NCBI RefSeq assembly: GCF_008933115.1
Contig: NZ_WBVO01000006.1
Span: 124,001 to 188,000 of the forward strand
DNA length: 64,000 nucleotides
Direction of reading: 5' to 3'
Source: Phaeocystidibacter luteus
Lineage (GTDB): Bacteria; Bacteroidota; Bacteroidia; Flavobacteriales; Schleiferiaceae
Shown here piece by piece: positions 15,958 to 24,816 of this stretch. Within the stretch, counting starts at the first letter, position 1; each line of letters begins with the position of its first letter. A program made the translations under genes and the position numbers. The notes under the pieces are model-generated. The model saw nothing but the letters and a program-made list of their open reading frames with translations, made no database searches and was not told the origin of the DNA.

Positions 15958-16935
15958 ATGAAATCTGCTCTCTCGATCTGTTCCCTTGTATTTATTCTAT
16001 TCGGATGCAACTCGCAGCCTAAAGTTGAAGGCGTCTGGTATCAGTCTTACCGAATCATCAATGGAAAAAAGAACGATTCTGGTTTCCGAAGTTCGAAGCT
16101 ATTGGAGTTTCGGGACGACCAATTCATCTATGTGCGATTAGGTGACCCAAGCTCGGGGAAACTCGGAGAAGCCATAATCGACACACACGACTTGAAGTTC
16201 ACAGACGATAAGCTTGTTTGGGGTTCGGAAACGGTTGGTTTTCATCATTCTGCAGATAGCATTGTCATATACAACGGAACAATCAGTCTCGTTTATAAAA
16301 GACTGAACCCAGAATTAAAAAATGTTGAAGTCAACCCACAACACTTCATCGGAGCAAAACAGTTCACAGGAGAAGTGTATCGTGATAAGGTAGATTTCGT
16401 CAATGACACGCTCATGCTATATACGGGCCAATACTATCAGTTGAGCCCCGATTTCGGGTGGGCTGTTGTTGATTACGCCGGATATAAATTCTTGAACATA
16501 TTCTCAAACTTTACGCCTGTGATGGTGATAGAATCCTGCGACCCCGACCTTATAGAGCTATCCTATCCAGGATACATGGAAATGGAGTTCACACTTACTC
16601 CTAGTGAAACCCTACGAGGTAAAGATGATCTCATGGGTTGTTGGGAACTGACCGAGGATGATTTCCTCACTCCATCACTTCCATCTTTCCCTGGCGACTG
16701 CTTTCAGGAAACCGTATGGTTTAAAGAAGACTCCTTGAAAATCCAACATCCGCGTTGGGCTGAGCACGTGAAATGGGAATTGTCGCATGACGGAAGCGCA
16801 ATCTATTTCCGTGACCCGAATGCGAATGAGTTGAGAATCTGGAAAGTTCAAGAAGTATCTGAGTCCACGTTGACGCTTGGAGTTCCGAATGTGGATGATC
16901 TTGAGCTGAAGCGATTCCGGAAAGTTGATGATTGA
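15958..16935 (+). CDS. Hypothetical lipoprotein, paralogue of 11795-12763
   Basis: A 325-residue lipoprotein with lipobox ILFGCNSQ. As in the paralogue, three related modules each start near G-x-W (EGVWYQSY, MGCWELTE) and hold strands such as VDFVNDTLMLYTG and DYAGYKFLN. It is preceded by the second copy of the dispersed element, as the paralogue is by the first. That suggests a segmental duplication or a shared regulatory region. Function unknown. Confidence 0.75.
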   Translation: MKSALSICSLVFILFGCNSQPKVEGVWYQSYRIINGKKNDSGFRSSKLLEFRDDQFIYVRLGDPSSGKLGEAIIDTHDLKFTDDKLVWGSETVGFHHSADSIVIYNGTISLVYKRLNPELKNVEVNPQHFIGAKQFTGEVYRDKVDFVNDTLMLYTGQYYQLSPDFGWAVVDYAGYKFLNIFSNFTPVMVIESCDPDLIELSYPGYMEMEFTLTPSETLRGKDDLMGCWELTEDDFLTPSLPSFPGDCFQETVWFKEDSLKIQHPRWAEHVKWELSHDGSAIYFRDPNANELRIWKVQEVSESTLTLGVPNVDDLELKRFRKVDD

Positions 16936-16962
16936 AAGATCAATAAACTCGACCTTTAGCCA

Positions 16963-17196
16963 ATGCAATCTCAGCACATCAATCTCTACAAATTCGCCCT
17001 CATCCTCAGCGCACTCTTTTGTACATCACCTCTCTCTGCGCTCATTGGCATCCCCATGTACTTGGTTACAGTCATCTCATTGGATAGAAGTGGATTGGAA
17101 TTTAAGAACAAGAAGAGATGGATGTGGTGGCCGATAGGAATCGGACTTACAATGAGTCTGATACTGATTGTCAGTGCAAACCTTTCATCCTGGTGA
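16963..17196 (+). CDS. Small two-span membrane protein (77 aa)
   Basis: A 77-residue protein with two clear membrane helices separated by a charged loop (DRSGLEFKNKKRW). It starts 27 bases after the lipoprotein gene. There is no family I recognise. The alternative frame starting at 16925 lacks such structure and is discarded. Function unknown. Confidence 0.6.
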   Translation: MQSQHINLYKFALILSALFCTSPLSALIGIPMYLVTVISLDRSGLEFKNKKRWMWWPIGIGLTMSLILIVSANLSSW

Positions 17197-17329
17197 CCTG
17201 GAGACCGGCAACCTTCGGTAGGCGAGAAAAACGCTATTCGCGGAGTTGATTGTATCTTGGACGCACTTTAATGTTTCATCTCTCTCATGGCAGAACTTCC
17301 ATTTATCTGCTTGAGGTATTTTTACCCAT

Positions 17330-17863
17330 ATGGACAATAGTTTCTTAAGAAGAATCAAGCTTGTAGATAGCACCACCTTTGATCTACCCATTCAGAAATC
17401 CGAGTTCGTCCACAAACTAAGAGAACAGGTTGAGCCCGGCGGTACGGGAATGTTTGCTCCTTTTGAGGCTTTTTCTTCCAGTGAAAAGGAATTCAAGGGT
17501 CAGGTTGAATACAATGGATTCGAAATTCGACGTCGCAAACGCCTGTTTGATGCGAAGTTGAACTTCGCCCTTGTGCGTGGCACATACATCCAAAAGGGCG
17601 ATAAACTTGAAATTAAAGCTGACATCCACGGATTCAGGGGTATCATGATTGCCTTCTATGTCTTCCTTGTCATATTCTACACCATATTTATCACCGCTAG
17701 CTCTGTCGCCGCATCTGAAAACGATGGTGTAGGTCTTGTATTTTTTCCCATTATCTTGATTCATGGGGCATTTATGGGCGGAATTCCCTACTTATTCATG
17801 CGTCGAAGCGTGAAGAACATGAAACGGGATTTGGAGAAAGAATTTTACTTTTTGATACGATGA
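17330..17863 (+). CDS. Hypothetical membrane protein
   Basis: A 177-residue protein with a soluble N-terminal domain of about 100 residues (strands around GQVEYNGFEIRRRKRL and ALVRGTYIQKGDKLEIKADI) followed by two membrane helices at about 104-155 and a basic tail. The layout, a PH-like or coat-like strand domain next to two helices, resembles the protein at 18046, in reverse order. Its stop overlaps the start of the 58-residue lipoprotein by ATGA. Function unknown. Confidence 0.68.
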   Translation: MDNSFLRRIKLVDSTTFDLPIQKSEFVHKLREQVEPGGTGMFAPFEAFSSSEKEFKGQVEYNGFEIRRRKRLFDAKLNFALVRGTYIQKGDKLEIKADIHGFRGIMIAFYVFLVIFYTIFITASSVAASENDGVGLVFFPIILIHGAFMGGIPYLFMRRSVKNMKRDLEKEFYFLIR

Positions 17864-18036
17864 GAAATTCAGTTAAGACTTGCATCTCGCTTCTTGGAGT
17901 ACTCGTTCTCCTGATTGGCTTAGCGTCTTGCCAACAAGGTAGCAGGGGTTCGGAAGAAACTCGGTCTATCAAAGGCGTTCAATTGATCTACGGTTGTATC
18001 TTGCATGGCAACAAACCTCCACTCTCACCCATTTAA
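17860..18036 (+). CDS. Small lipoprotein (58 aa)
   Basis: A 58-residue frame beginning with an ATG that overlaps the previous stop by four bases (ATGA). It has a perfect small-lipoprotein leader: a basic start (MRNSVKTCIS), a hydrophobic stretch (LLGVLVLLIGLASC) and a lipidation Cys followed by QQGSRG. The short mature part shows no motif. Translational coupling and the clean lipobox make it likely to be real, although it is shorter than usual gene-calling cut-offs. Confidence 0.6.
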   Translation: MRNSVKTCISLLGVLVLLIGLASCQQGSRGSEETRSIKGVQLIYGCILHGNKPPLSPI

Positions 18037-18045
18037 TCCTCTCTC

Positions 18046-18543
18046 TTGAAATCATATCGCATCTCCCCTGACCAAATCGGTTCCTTCGTTTCAAAAAGCC
18101 TTAAGCGCACCATAATGGTGGCTGTCATTGCCTTCATTGCTATGGCTTCTATGATGCTGCTTACCACTCAGCAGAAAGGCGCTCCAGAGAACCTGCTCGA
18201 GTTATTTGGCTATGCCCTTGGTATCACTGCTGTTGTCATCACGCTTGCTCTTGCGCTAGCTGCCCGACTTAAAACGCGACTAGCAAAACGATTGCGCTAC
18301 GTGATCGAAGACGATACCATCTCAATCATGGTGGCCTCCTCTTCTCCGTCGGGAGAAAGCCTCAAACTTATCAACGGTAAGTTCAACTTGAACAACATCA
18401 AATCGATAAACGGCCGCAAGGGCGACTTAACGGTGACCTTTACTTCAACCAATCAGGTTGTGGGAAAGAGGGTCTTGATGATCCCAGTTGAGCTTGAAGA
18501 ATTTGGGGAGATAAAAAGGATGTTGGAGAGCAAGAGGAACTAA
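18046..18543 (+). CDS. Hypothetical membrane protein
   Basis: A 165-residue protein starting at TTG: a short cytoplasmic start, two membrane helices (about 24-42 and 55-75), then a soluble strand-rich domain of about 85 residues (YVIEDDTISIMVASS, NNIKSINGRKGDLTVTF) resembling a bacterial PH-like domain. Nine bases separate it from the small lipoprotein gene, so 17330-18543 may be one transcript. Function unknown. Confidence 0.65.
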   Translation: MKSYRISPDQIGSFVSKSLKRTIMVAVIAFIAMASMMLLTTQQKGAPENLLELFGYALGITAVVITLALALAARLKTRLAKRLRYVIEDDTISIMVASSSPSGESLKLINGKFNLNNIKSINGRKGDLTVTFTSTNQVVGKRVLMIPVELEEFGEIKRMLESKRN

Positions 18544-18614
18544 CTTCGCTCTGAATTCGCTCTATGATGTACTTCCATCCTAAGCTGTATCTTGTGTGGA
18601 GAATGACCTGAAAG

Positions 18615-19154
18615 ATGAATTGGAAACGCTCTCTCCAAATTTTAGTTCTGCCTTTGCTTCTGTGCGCTCATTGCGATGATGACCCGGTCGAACGCGCCTA
18701 TTTCTCCACTGCTCATTTCAAACTAAATGGTGATCCATACATACCAGATGGAAGCGGTATTGGTTGCTCTGGAATCGACGTGAGGTGGACAGATTCCACT
18801 TCCACTTTACGCGACAAACTCACCTTCAGAATTGAAAACTGCTCAGAGTTCACGTCCTTCATAGGATATTACGCTCCGTATAATGGTCAGGATTTCACCC
18901 TGCCTTCAGACACAGCCTTCAAAAGCAAAGTTGTCTATTCTACCCTCGATTCTTCAACGGCGGATTTCCACCTCTACTACGCAATTCAAGGTTATTTTGA
19001 TGTAAAAACCTTCACCAAACCCATACGGACATCCAACAGTTTCATTACAGGGAGGCTACATGCCAGCTTCGAATTTACCCTTGTCGATTCCCTTCATCAT
19101 GACACTCTTTACATCACAGAAGGCCATATTGATTCTGAAGTATTCCCACGATGA
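18615..19154 (+). CDS. Hypothetical lipoprotein
   Basis: A 179-residue protein with a hydrophobic leader ending LLLCAHCDDDP, so Cys is probably lipidated at the second Cys, which is followed by acidic residues. In Bacteroidota, acidic residues after the lipidated Cys are linked to surface export. The mature part is a beta-rich domain of the kind annotated as DUF6252-like, with strands such as HFKLNGDPY, but I cannot confirm the family. Confidence 0.65.
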   Translation: MNWKRSLQILVLPLLLCAHCDDDPVERAYFSTAHFKLNGDPYIPDGSGIGCSGIDVRWTDSTSTLRDKLTFRIENCSEFTSFIGYYAPYNGQDFTLPSDTAFKSKVVYSTLDSSTADFHLYYAIQGYFDVKTFTKPIRTSNSFITGRLHASFEFTLVDSLHHDTLYITEGHIDSEVFPR

Positions 19155-19169
19155 CGACCTTGGTCCGTC

Positions 19170-19538
19170 TTAATTCGACCAAGTATCCACAATCTGGCCA
19201 CTAGCGTTCTTCAAGTAGATAATCTCATCCGAATCGTTGATTTGAAAACCTAAGGTCGACCCTTCCCATGACCGCTTCCCTCCTTCAATGAGCATAGTTC
19301 CGGCAGGAATACTATAGGCGTCGGGATCATTTCGATCTCCTAGCGTCCACCCCGACAAATCACTATCCGATCCGGTGTTGTTCTTTAGCACGACTGACTC
19401 TTCATCCGTCGGACTTGCCACTAATTGATGGATATACACTTTGGACGGTTCGGTTCTCGGATTGAGGGTATCGGAGGTACAGTGAGAGAACAAAAGAGGG
19501 AGTAAAATGAGTGGGATGAATCTGAGAGAGTTGAGCAT
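19170..19538 (-). CDS. Lamin tail domain lipoprotein
   Basis: A 122-residue lipoprotein on the minus strand. From ATG 19538 it has the leader MLNSLRFIPLILLPLLFSHC with the lipidated Cys at position 20. The mature part is one lamin tail domain: VYIHQLVASPTDEESVVL, NNTGSDSDLSGWTLGDRND, YSIPAGTMLIEGG and an ending DEIIYLKNASGQIVDTW. This immunoglobulin-like fold is common in secreted Bacteroidota proteins, often next to nucleases or as a binding module; here it stands alone. The frame extends to 19577, but the extra residues would bury the signal peptide. Confidence 0.85.
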   Translation of the reverse strand: MLNSLRFIPLILLPLLFSHCTSDTLNPRTEPSKVYIHQLVASPTDEESVVLKNNTGSDSDLSGWTLGDRNDPDAYSIPAGTMLIEGGKRSWEGSTLGFQINDSDEIIYLKNASGQIVDTWSN

Positions 19539-19671
19539 GTAGGCAAAATAGGCAAAACCTGATTCATTTGATCTCAATTCACTCCATCATCGTGAAAAAG
19601 TGGTTTGAATAGATCGCGTCCGCTCCAATTCTTTTCTAGATTGATGCAAACATTGATATCTTACCCATTCA

Positions 19672-20256
19672 ATGAAAACCTTCCTTTCCATACTCGCGGG
19701 AATCGCCCTAATCTACCTTGGAGAAGAGTTAGCCATGTATGTTTATGCGAACTACTACCTCAACTCTGCCATGGGATGGTTAGGTCTGCTCTCTTTCATC
19801 ATCTTACTTACTGGCTCACTCCTGGTATGCATTCCTATTGCCAAATTGGGTCAAGAGTTTGACGACTGGACCAAGCAAAACAACAAGAGCAAGTTGTTCA
19901 AGGCCCTGACATTCACTCCCCTCATCCTCCTGTGTTTCTCCCCGTTCGTAGTTTCTGTTCTAATTTTCTATAATGAATCTAGCAGCTACAAACGTGACCA
20001 CCTTGAGAAGTATGGGGTCGTCAAAAAGGCTGAAATCACAGGAACCATCGACGGCCTCAGAAGTCGACATGACCTACTATTCACCTTCACACACGAAGGA
20101 AAAACTTACGAAGGCATGCTTGACCGTTGGATCTACAATGGTCAGGATTCCATCAAAAACATTGGCGATTCCATTCTGATCATCTTCTCGACCGAAAACC
20201 CGGGCGAGCAGGAATGGTATTATAAGTTTAGGGAGGAGAGTGAGGGGGTGGAGTGA
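19672..20256 (+). CDS. Membrane protein, DUF3592-like
   Basis: A 194-residue protein with three membrane helices in the first 110 residues, followed by an extracytoplasmic strand-rich domain. In that domain KKAEITGTIDGLRSRHDLLFTFTHEGKTYEG resembles the DUF3592 type of membrane protein. It is the last intact gene before the decayed zone that opens the defence island. Function unknown. Confidence 0.65.
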   Translation: MKTFLSILAGIALIYLGEELAMYVYANYYLNSAMGWLGLLSFIILLTGSLLVCIPIAKLGQEFDDWTKQNNKSKLFKALTFTPLILLCFSPFVVSVLIFYNESSSYKRDHLEKYGVVKKAEITGTIDGLRSRHDLLFTFTHEGKTYEGMLDRWIYNGQDSIKNIGDSILIIFSTENPGEQEWYYKFREESEGVE

Positions 20257-20598
20257 GGTTGGAAGAATAGGTTTACCCCCCTGTTATAGGGTGTAGATCT
20301 GTACAAGAAATTCAGTCTAACTTGACGGGTTGCAAGAACGACATGAAAAAATTATGAGGACAAAAATCTCTCCTCATTCATTTGAGTCATTCAATAAGTA
20401 TGGTGAGTATAGAGCGTGCTATCCGTTCGTTTATCAAGATGTTGTGTATTTGCGGTATGCGAATAAGTACTGGGGAAGGTTGAAGTATAAGCGTTGGAGG
20501 ATGTGATATGAAAAGGAGAGAGAAGACTACACCAAGTCTTGATTGGTAGGAAAGTTTTCTGACTTACAAAAGCTCAAGAACTCCGTCACCGAGGATGA

Positions 20599-20970
20599 TT
20601 TATTAGTCCATTCGTCGATGGATTCCAGAACTATAATCAGTGTTCCTCACTTCGACCTACTTGTAGCAACATTCAACAGCTTAGCATCGAATTCGTGAAC
20701 GTTGTCGATGCTTTTCAAAGTGTTAACGGTGGACAGATACCCAACTTATTTTATGAGAAGGACTGCTCAGGCCTCAATAAGCGAATCGTCATTACCGATA
20801 ACCTGCTCAAGCTTAAGGACAGCTTTCATTTTCAGAATTTCAACGTTGAAACAGAGGCGAGATGGAAGCTAGTCGAAACAACTTGGAACCTGAACATCAA
20901 CCTGAACGTTCTTGAGATTAAATATTATGAGGATTCTTCTCTATTTATTCTTGAGAATGACGCCATGTGA
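20599..20970 (+). pseudogene. Decayed ORF, end of an unidentified gene
   Basis: An open frame with no upstream ATG. From a GTG at 20695 it encodes 91 residues, but the sense continues upstream to the stop before 20599 with protein-like composition. A segment FQNFNVETEARWKLVETTW is reminiscent of the C-terminal strand of DUF2971-type proteins. I regard it as a truncated remnant. The preceding stretch 20257-20598 contains only a doubtful 50-codon frame (20354-20506). Confidence 0.4.
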
Positions 20971-21000
20971 CGGGTAGACATCAGGTCGGTTGGAGACACA

Positions 21001-21270
21001 TTGAACGGATACCAGAAAAGGAAGTGCTCCTTTAGCTATGAGGATATTTCCGTGCTTCAAGGTAGTCCAGACATCTGTCACGATGATCACTTCCTACCAC
21101 ACATGAATAAATTAGAGCATGCAAAGGAAGGCGCACATACCCCTGATGGGTACAACATAGGCATGAACTGTGGAGCTATTGCAATTAAAACCGTGATGCA
21201 CTTTCACTGTTATGTTATTCCATTATATAAAGGCGATATGCACGGTCCTCAAGGTGGAGTTCGTCATTGA
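21001..21270 (+). pseudogene. HIT family protein remnant
   Basis: An 89-codon frame whose second half is unmistakably the end of a HIT (histidine triad) nucleotide hydrolase: DGYNIGMNCGAIAIKTVMHF, then HFHCYVIPLYKGD and GPQGGVRH. The N-terminal part of the domain is missing, and the triad HxHxH reads HFHCY, so the last His is replaced by Tyr. Without it the enzyme would not work as a HIT hydrolase. It is best seen as a degraded copy at the left border of the island. Confidence 0.7.
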
Positions 21271-21371
21271 GTCCATGGTGAAGGATATTATTGACTCTTC
21301 AATACTATAATTAATATTCCTCTAAATAGTGTTACTTTAGATGACCTACTAACCTAGTCAATCGAAATCTC

Positions 21372-23303
21372 ATGGACTCTCTCAGTCTGGTGCTCACAAA
21401 TGGCCAAGAAATTCACAGTGCCATCCTGAAAGAACTGAATAGCGCATCCCAAAGCATACGGGTAGCAGTTGCCTGGTTTACTAATCGAGAGTTACTCGAC
21501 GCTCTTATCAATGCCCAAAAAAGAGGATGCTCAACATCCGTAATAATAGCCGATAATGACGATAATAATAAGCTCTCTTTTCAGGACTTGACAAAAGAAG
21601 GAGGAAAGGTTATACGTATTAAAGGCAAGGGCTTCGGAATGATGCACCAGAAATACTGCATCATCGATGAAAGAATCGCAATTAATGGAAGCTTCAATTG
21701 GACTAATAATGCAATCTCAAATAACAGTGAGAATGCAATCATTACGCGAGAACCGGAGATTATAAATACCCTCAAGGCTAATTTTGAAGAGATGCAGATT
21801 TCTCAAGACTCACCTAGAGAAATCGAGAAGAAAATTGCTGGGACAAGATTCATAAAAGTTCAAAGCGAAGATGAAGAGGCCTTCGTGGATGATTTAAACA
21901 AATTAACTGCCACCTTAATATCACAATTTGACCAATCCAAGGTAGAAGCAATGGGATATTCTAAGGCACTAGAACAAAATGGAGATGGAGCACTTTTCCC
22001 TTCACTACTGACTGGAATCTTACATGAGCTTAGAGAAGAAGTTTACAATGATGAAGAGAGAAAAAAGAATTACAAACGACAAGTAGAGCTACTTTGGGAA
22101 AGCAGGAAATCTCAAATTACAGATAAAAAGAAGCGTCAACTCGATTCTATAGACACTCTAATGAAAAGTGAGTTCAACGCCATAGATCAACAAGAAGTAG
22201 AGGCTAAAAACAAAATTACATCTCAGAAGGACGAAATTATCAGACTTAAAGAGAATGAGCTTAAGGATCAACTAAAGCTAGATGATTTAGAAGAAGATGT
22301 CCATAAACTAAAAGAAAGCACACCAATCATACCTTTCACATGGAAAAGATGGTTACCCATTGCAATATTCATGACTCTCGCATTTCTATATCTAGCAATC
22401 TTCTACTCGTCTGCCATTTACACATTACAATATGTTGAAACAGAAGCGGAGACGGCCTTAATGCAGGGGAGTCAAATACCCCATGTCGAATTTTTTAATC
22501 CAAAAGCTATTGTTAAAGTATGGGATAAAGGAATTGGTGCGGTGCTATTCACATTCATAGCGGTATTCATCCCAATTGGATTAGCTTGTGTAAAACTCTA
22601 TTCTCAAAATAAATTCTGGCGAATTTTTTTAGGTTTGATTTTGGCGGTACTAGTGGTAGATGCATTTGTGGCCTTCGCAATTGATCAAACTATTTTTAAG
22701 GTCGATGTTCTATCAGGAGATGCACAAGGTGAATACGTTTGGCTCAACGCATTTTCATCTCTAGAGTTCTATAAAGTGTTCATATTTGGGGCTTTACCCC
22801 TCTTAATGTTTAAGCTTTTAGTTGAAAAATTCCATTCCATGTGGCTCGAAGGTTCCATTGAGCATGTCAATAAAAAAGTAGCACATCAATTGAGGTTAGC
22901 TAAAGAAAAGCTTATCGAGCTTAAGACTAATTTAGAAATGTCTACCCACAAGAGAGAACAGGCTGAAGAAGGCCTATCGGAGCTAAAAGAGTCTTTAGAC
23001 AATCTAAAAGAGATAAGAACAGAAATTGAAAGGAACTTCGAGCAACAAAAGAATGAAATCGTAGATGAGTATGATGATAAGTTAAATAGAAATCATAGGA
23101 TGTTAGAGATTTTTCAATCAAGTATTGATGGTGCACGTACACATTTGGTCGATGAGGCTTTTAATGCTCGGGTATCCTCTCTGAAGACCGGATGGCATAA
23201 ATTCCTAAGTGAATTCTTCTCCTCGAACCAAGTCAAAATTAGAAGTGAAGAACTTGACCGAATGCAAGAAGAATGGATGACTAAAAACTTCAATCCCCAA
23301 TGA
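21372..23303 (+). CDS. PLD-like nuclease/phospholipase domain fused to coiled coils and membrane helices
   Basis: A 643-residue protein. Residues 1-135 form one phospholipase D-like domain with a full HxKxxxxD motif (His92, Lys94, Asp99) followed by INGSFNWTNNA, the arrangement of Nuc-type single-HKD enzymes, which act as dimers on DNA or lipid. A long, charged coiled coil spans about 200-315. Four membrane helices follow at about 325-490, then a second coiled coil to about 595 and a short C-terminal part. The PLD domain faces the cytoplasm by inference. The next gene overlaps by four bases, so a two-gene unit is likely. It opens the defence island; an effector role is inference. Confidence 0.85.
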   Translation: MDSLSLVLTNGQEIHSAILKELNSASQSIRVAVAWFTNRELLDALINAQKRGCSTSVIIADNDDNNKLSFQDLTKEGGKVIRIKGKGFGMMHQKYCIIDERIAINGSFNWTNNAISNNSENAIITREPEIINTLKANFEEMQISQDSPREIEKKIAGTRFIKVQSEDEEAFVDDLNKLTATLISQFDQSKVEAMGYSKALEQNGDGALFPSLLTGILHELREEVYNDEERKKNYKRQVELLWESRKSQITDKKKRQLDSIDTLMKSEFNAIDQQEVEAKNKITSQKDEIIRLKENELKDQLKLDDLEEDVHKLKESTPIIPFTWKRWLPIAIFMTLAFLYLAIFYSSAIYTLQYVETEAETALMQGSQIPHVEFFNPKAIVKVWDKGIGAVLFTFIAVFIPIGLACVKLYSQNKFWRIFLGLILAVLVVDAFVAFAIDQTIFKVDVLSGDAQGEYVWLNAFSSLEFYKVFIFGALPLLMFKLLVEKFHSMWLEGSIEHVNKKVAHQLRLAKEKLIELKTNLEMSTHKREQAEEGLSELKESLDNLKEIRTEIERNFEQQKNEIVDEYDDKLNRNHRMLEIFQSSIDGARTHLVDEAFNARVSSLKTGWHKFLSEFFSSNQVKIRSEELDRMQEEWMTKNFNPQ

Positions 23304-24268
23304 GAACAGTTAAAAAAGTCGTCTTATTTCTAGCTGTGACTTCAATCTGCCTTTCATGCAATGAAGGTAATAGCACTGGGAGTAAGGACACAATCGTCAC
23401 TACTCACTACAATATCCACTTCGTACCGGACCTTTCGAATAGAGTTGACAAAAAGTCACTTAAGCCGGGGTCAATTCACGATACGGTTATATTCAATGAA
23501 TTCATTGATCTGTACGTTCCATTGATTTATCCGCACCGGCGAAGAATACAGCAAAAAGATATTTTACAACTTACCAGAATTAGCTCAGAGAACTCTGTTC
23601 AAGGGCCAAATATAGTCAGTCTAAAATCGTTTGAATTTGATCAAGGAAGTCGGATACGCTATGTAAGAGACTCATCTCAAGGTCTTATTAATGACCTAAG
23701 TGAATTAAAACTTACGATAGCGAGAACGTATGAATCTCGCAATTCAAGACATACCTGGTCAGGAGATATAACATCTTTACTTCAGAACTCGATAACAAAC
23801 CTGAATACCATAACAGATACTATAAATAGCTCAAATGATGAAGCAAACTTCATCGAGGTTTATGACAACATAATAGTATTGTTGACCGACGGATATATTG
23901 AGTATGGTTCATACAGCGAGGAATTCCGCAATCGATTTTATCATCTAGATAGTCGAGTCATCAATAAGATTAGAGGCTTATGTAGAGAATCGAATATGAA
24001 TCCAAGTCAGGTGCTGGAAATGAATGATATGGGGTTAGTGCCAGTTGAAAACCCATTATTAAAGCACTATAAGTTCGTTGTACTTGAGTTCGACGATCGT
24101 TCGCTTTCGAAATCAGGAAGTGCCACCATAAGGCCTACGGACTTCGAAATTACGACCGCAGTTTGGAAGAAATGGTTTGAAGAATGTGGAATTCGTCAAT
24201 ATGCATTCTACCCAATTGGAGCCTCAAGCGCGGGCGAAATTATCAAGCAGCAAATTCTTGCCAATTAG
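23300..24268 (+). CDS. Lipoprotein coupled to the PLD membrane protein, VWA-like
   Basis: A 322-residue lipoprotein (lipobox ICLSCNEG) starting inside the stop of the PLD gene (ATGA). The mature part begins with a strand that ends in VPDLSNRVD and contains NIIVLLTDGYIEY further on. These look like the first strand with its D-x-S motif and the TDG loop of a von Willebrand factor A fold, although the MIDAS is not canonical. The protein would face the periplasm or outer membrane while the PLD domain of the partner is probably inside. No function can be assigned; the coupled pair is worth treating as one system. Confidence 0.75.
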   Translation: MRTVKKVVLFLAVTSICLSCNEGNSTGSKDTIVTTHYNIHFVPDLSNRVDKKSLKPGSIHDTVIFNEFIDLYVPLIYPHRRRIQQKDILQLTRISSENSVQGPNIVSLKSFEFDQGSRIRYVRDSSQGLINDLSELKLTIARTYESRNSRHTWSGDITSLLQNSITNLNTITDTINSSNDEANFIEVYDNIIVLLTDGYIEYGSYSEEFRNRFYHLDSRVINKIRGLCRESNMNPSQVLEMNDMGLVPVENPLLKHYKFVVLEFDDRSLSKSGSATIRPTDFEITTAVWKKWFEECGIRQYAFYPIGASSAGEIIKQQILAN

Positions 24269-24369
24269 ATAGGCCTTAATAACTTGACTTTATTCAGTAT
24301 CAATTCCACATTTAGTTGATTAATCTTGCCTCTCTCTGACAAATTTATCCCAGATAACTCCGTCCAGCA

Positions 24370-24515
24370 CCACAGCGAAAAGTGCAATGGCCTCGCATCT
24401 AAGATGCGGGGCTATTTTTGTTAAGGGGCTGCGTGAAGCTTGCTTCTAAGCGAGGCCTAAACAAAAATAGTAGCCGGTGGGCTTCGCCCAGAGGCCATCG
24501 ATCTTTTCGCTGTGG
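24370..24515. ncRNA. 146-nt highly structured element, candidate ncRNA or recombination site
   Basis: The outer arms 24370-24382 and 24503-24515 are perfectly complementary over 13 bases. After a 4x4 internal loop, 24387-24394 pairs with 24491-24498 over 8 bases. Inside are three helices: 24395-24407 (GCATC/GATGC), a long arm 24412-24422 against 24460-24470 (CTATTTTTGTT/AACAAAAATAG, 11 perfect pairs) and 24478-24490 (TGGGC/GCCCA). The result is a neat multi-branched fold. It lies in the 548-bp gap between the lipoprotein gene and the WYL gene; no coding frame is convincing there. Strand of any transcript is unknown. Confidence 0.5.
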
Positions 24516-24710
24516 GCCACCAGGAACTAGCGCGCGAGGTACGAGCAAAGCAACCCGTCAAGAAGACTGTGAGGTTTCCCCTTTATCAATAGGAGGACCA
24601 TCAGGAGATATGAATTAGCTCCAAGGCTCGCTAGCATCTTTCACTTGATGCCGACACACTAATTACCTGACGAATAAGGGCGATTACAGCAGATGAAAAT
24701 TTTGAGACGG

Positions 24711-24733
24711 ACTTGCCTTCGGAAGGTGCAAGT
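24711..24733. promoter_or_regulatory. Palindrome upstream of WYL gene
   Basis: ACTTGCCTTCGGAAGGTGCAAGT is a nearly perfect palindrome (ACTTGC/GCAAGT plus CCTTC/GAAGG, one bulged T). It lies 84 bases before the WYL regulator ATG. It could be an operator for the regulator or a transcription-stopping hairpin; no T-run follows, so an operator is slightly favoured. Confidence 0.35.
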
Positions 24734-24816
24734 ACGGAACAAAGCTTCAAATTCAAACATTAACTGAAACCGTTATACTCTGATTATTGGTAATTTTCAA
24801 ATTCCAACGCACTCTC

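Noticed and set aside
20354-20506. 50-codon frame in the left border zone
   Set aside because: No signal, motif or coupling; kept only as a doubtful remark in the decayed-ORF entry.
24370-24515. Retron-like msr-msd RNA (outer inverted repeat, short hairpins, long arm)
   Set aside because: No reverse transcriptase is encoded anywhere in the window, so the resemblance to a retron RNA is only in shape.
24370-24515. Integron attC site
   Set aside because: The inner arm reads GTT...AAC from left to right, opposite to the RYYYAAC...GTTRRRY order of attC, and there is no integron integrase.
24418-24618. 66-codon plus-strand frame across the structured element
   Set aside because: Its sense is dictated by the palindromes; composition is not protein-like.
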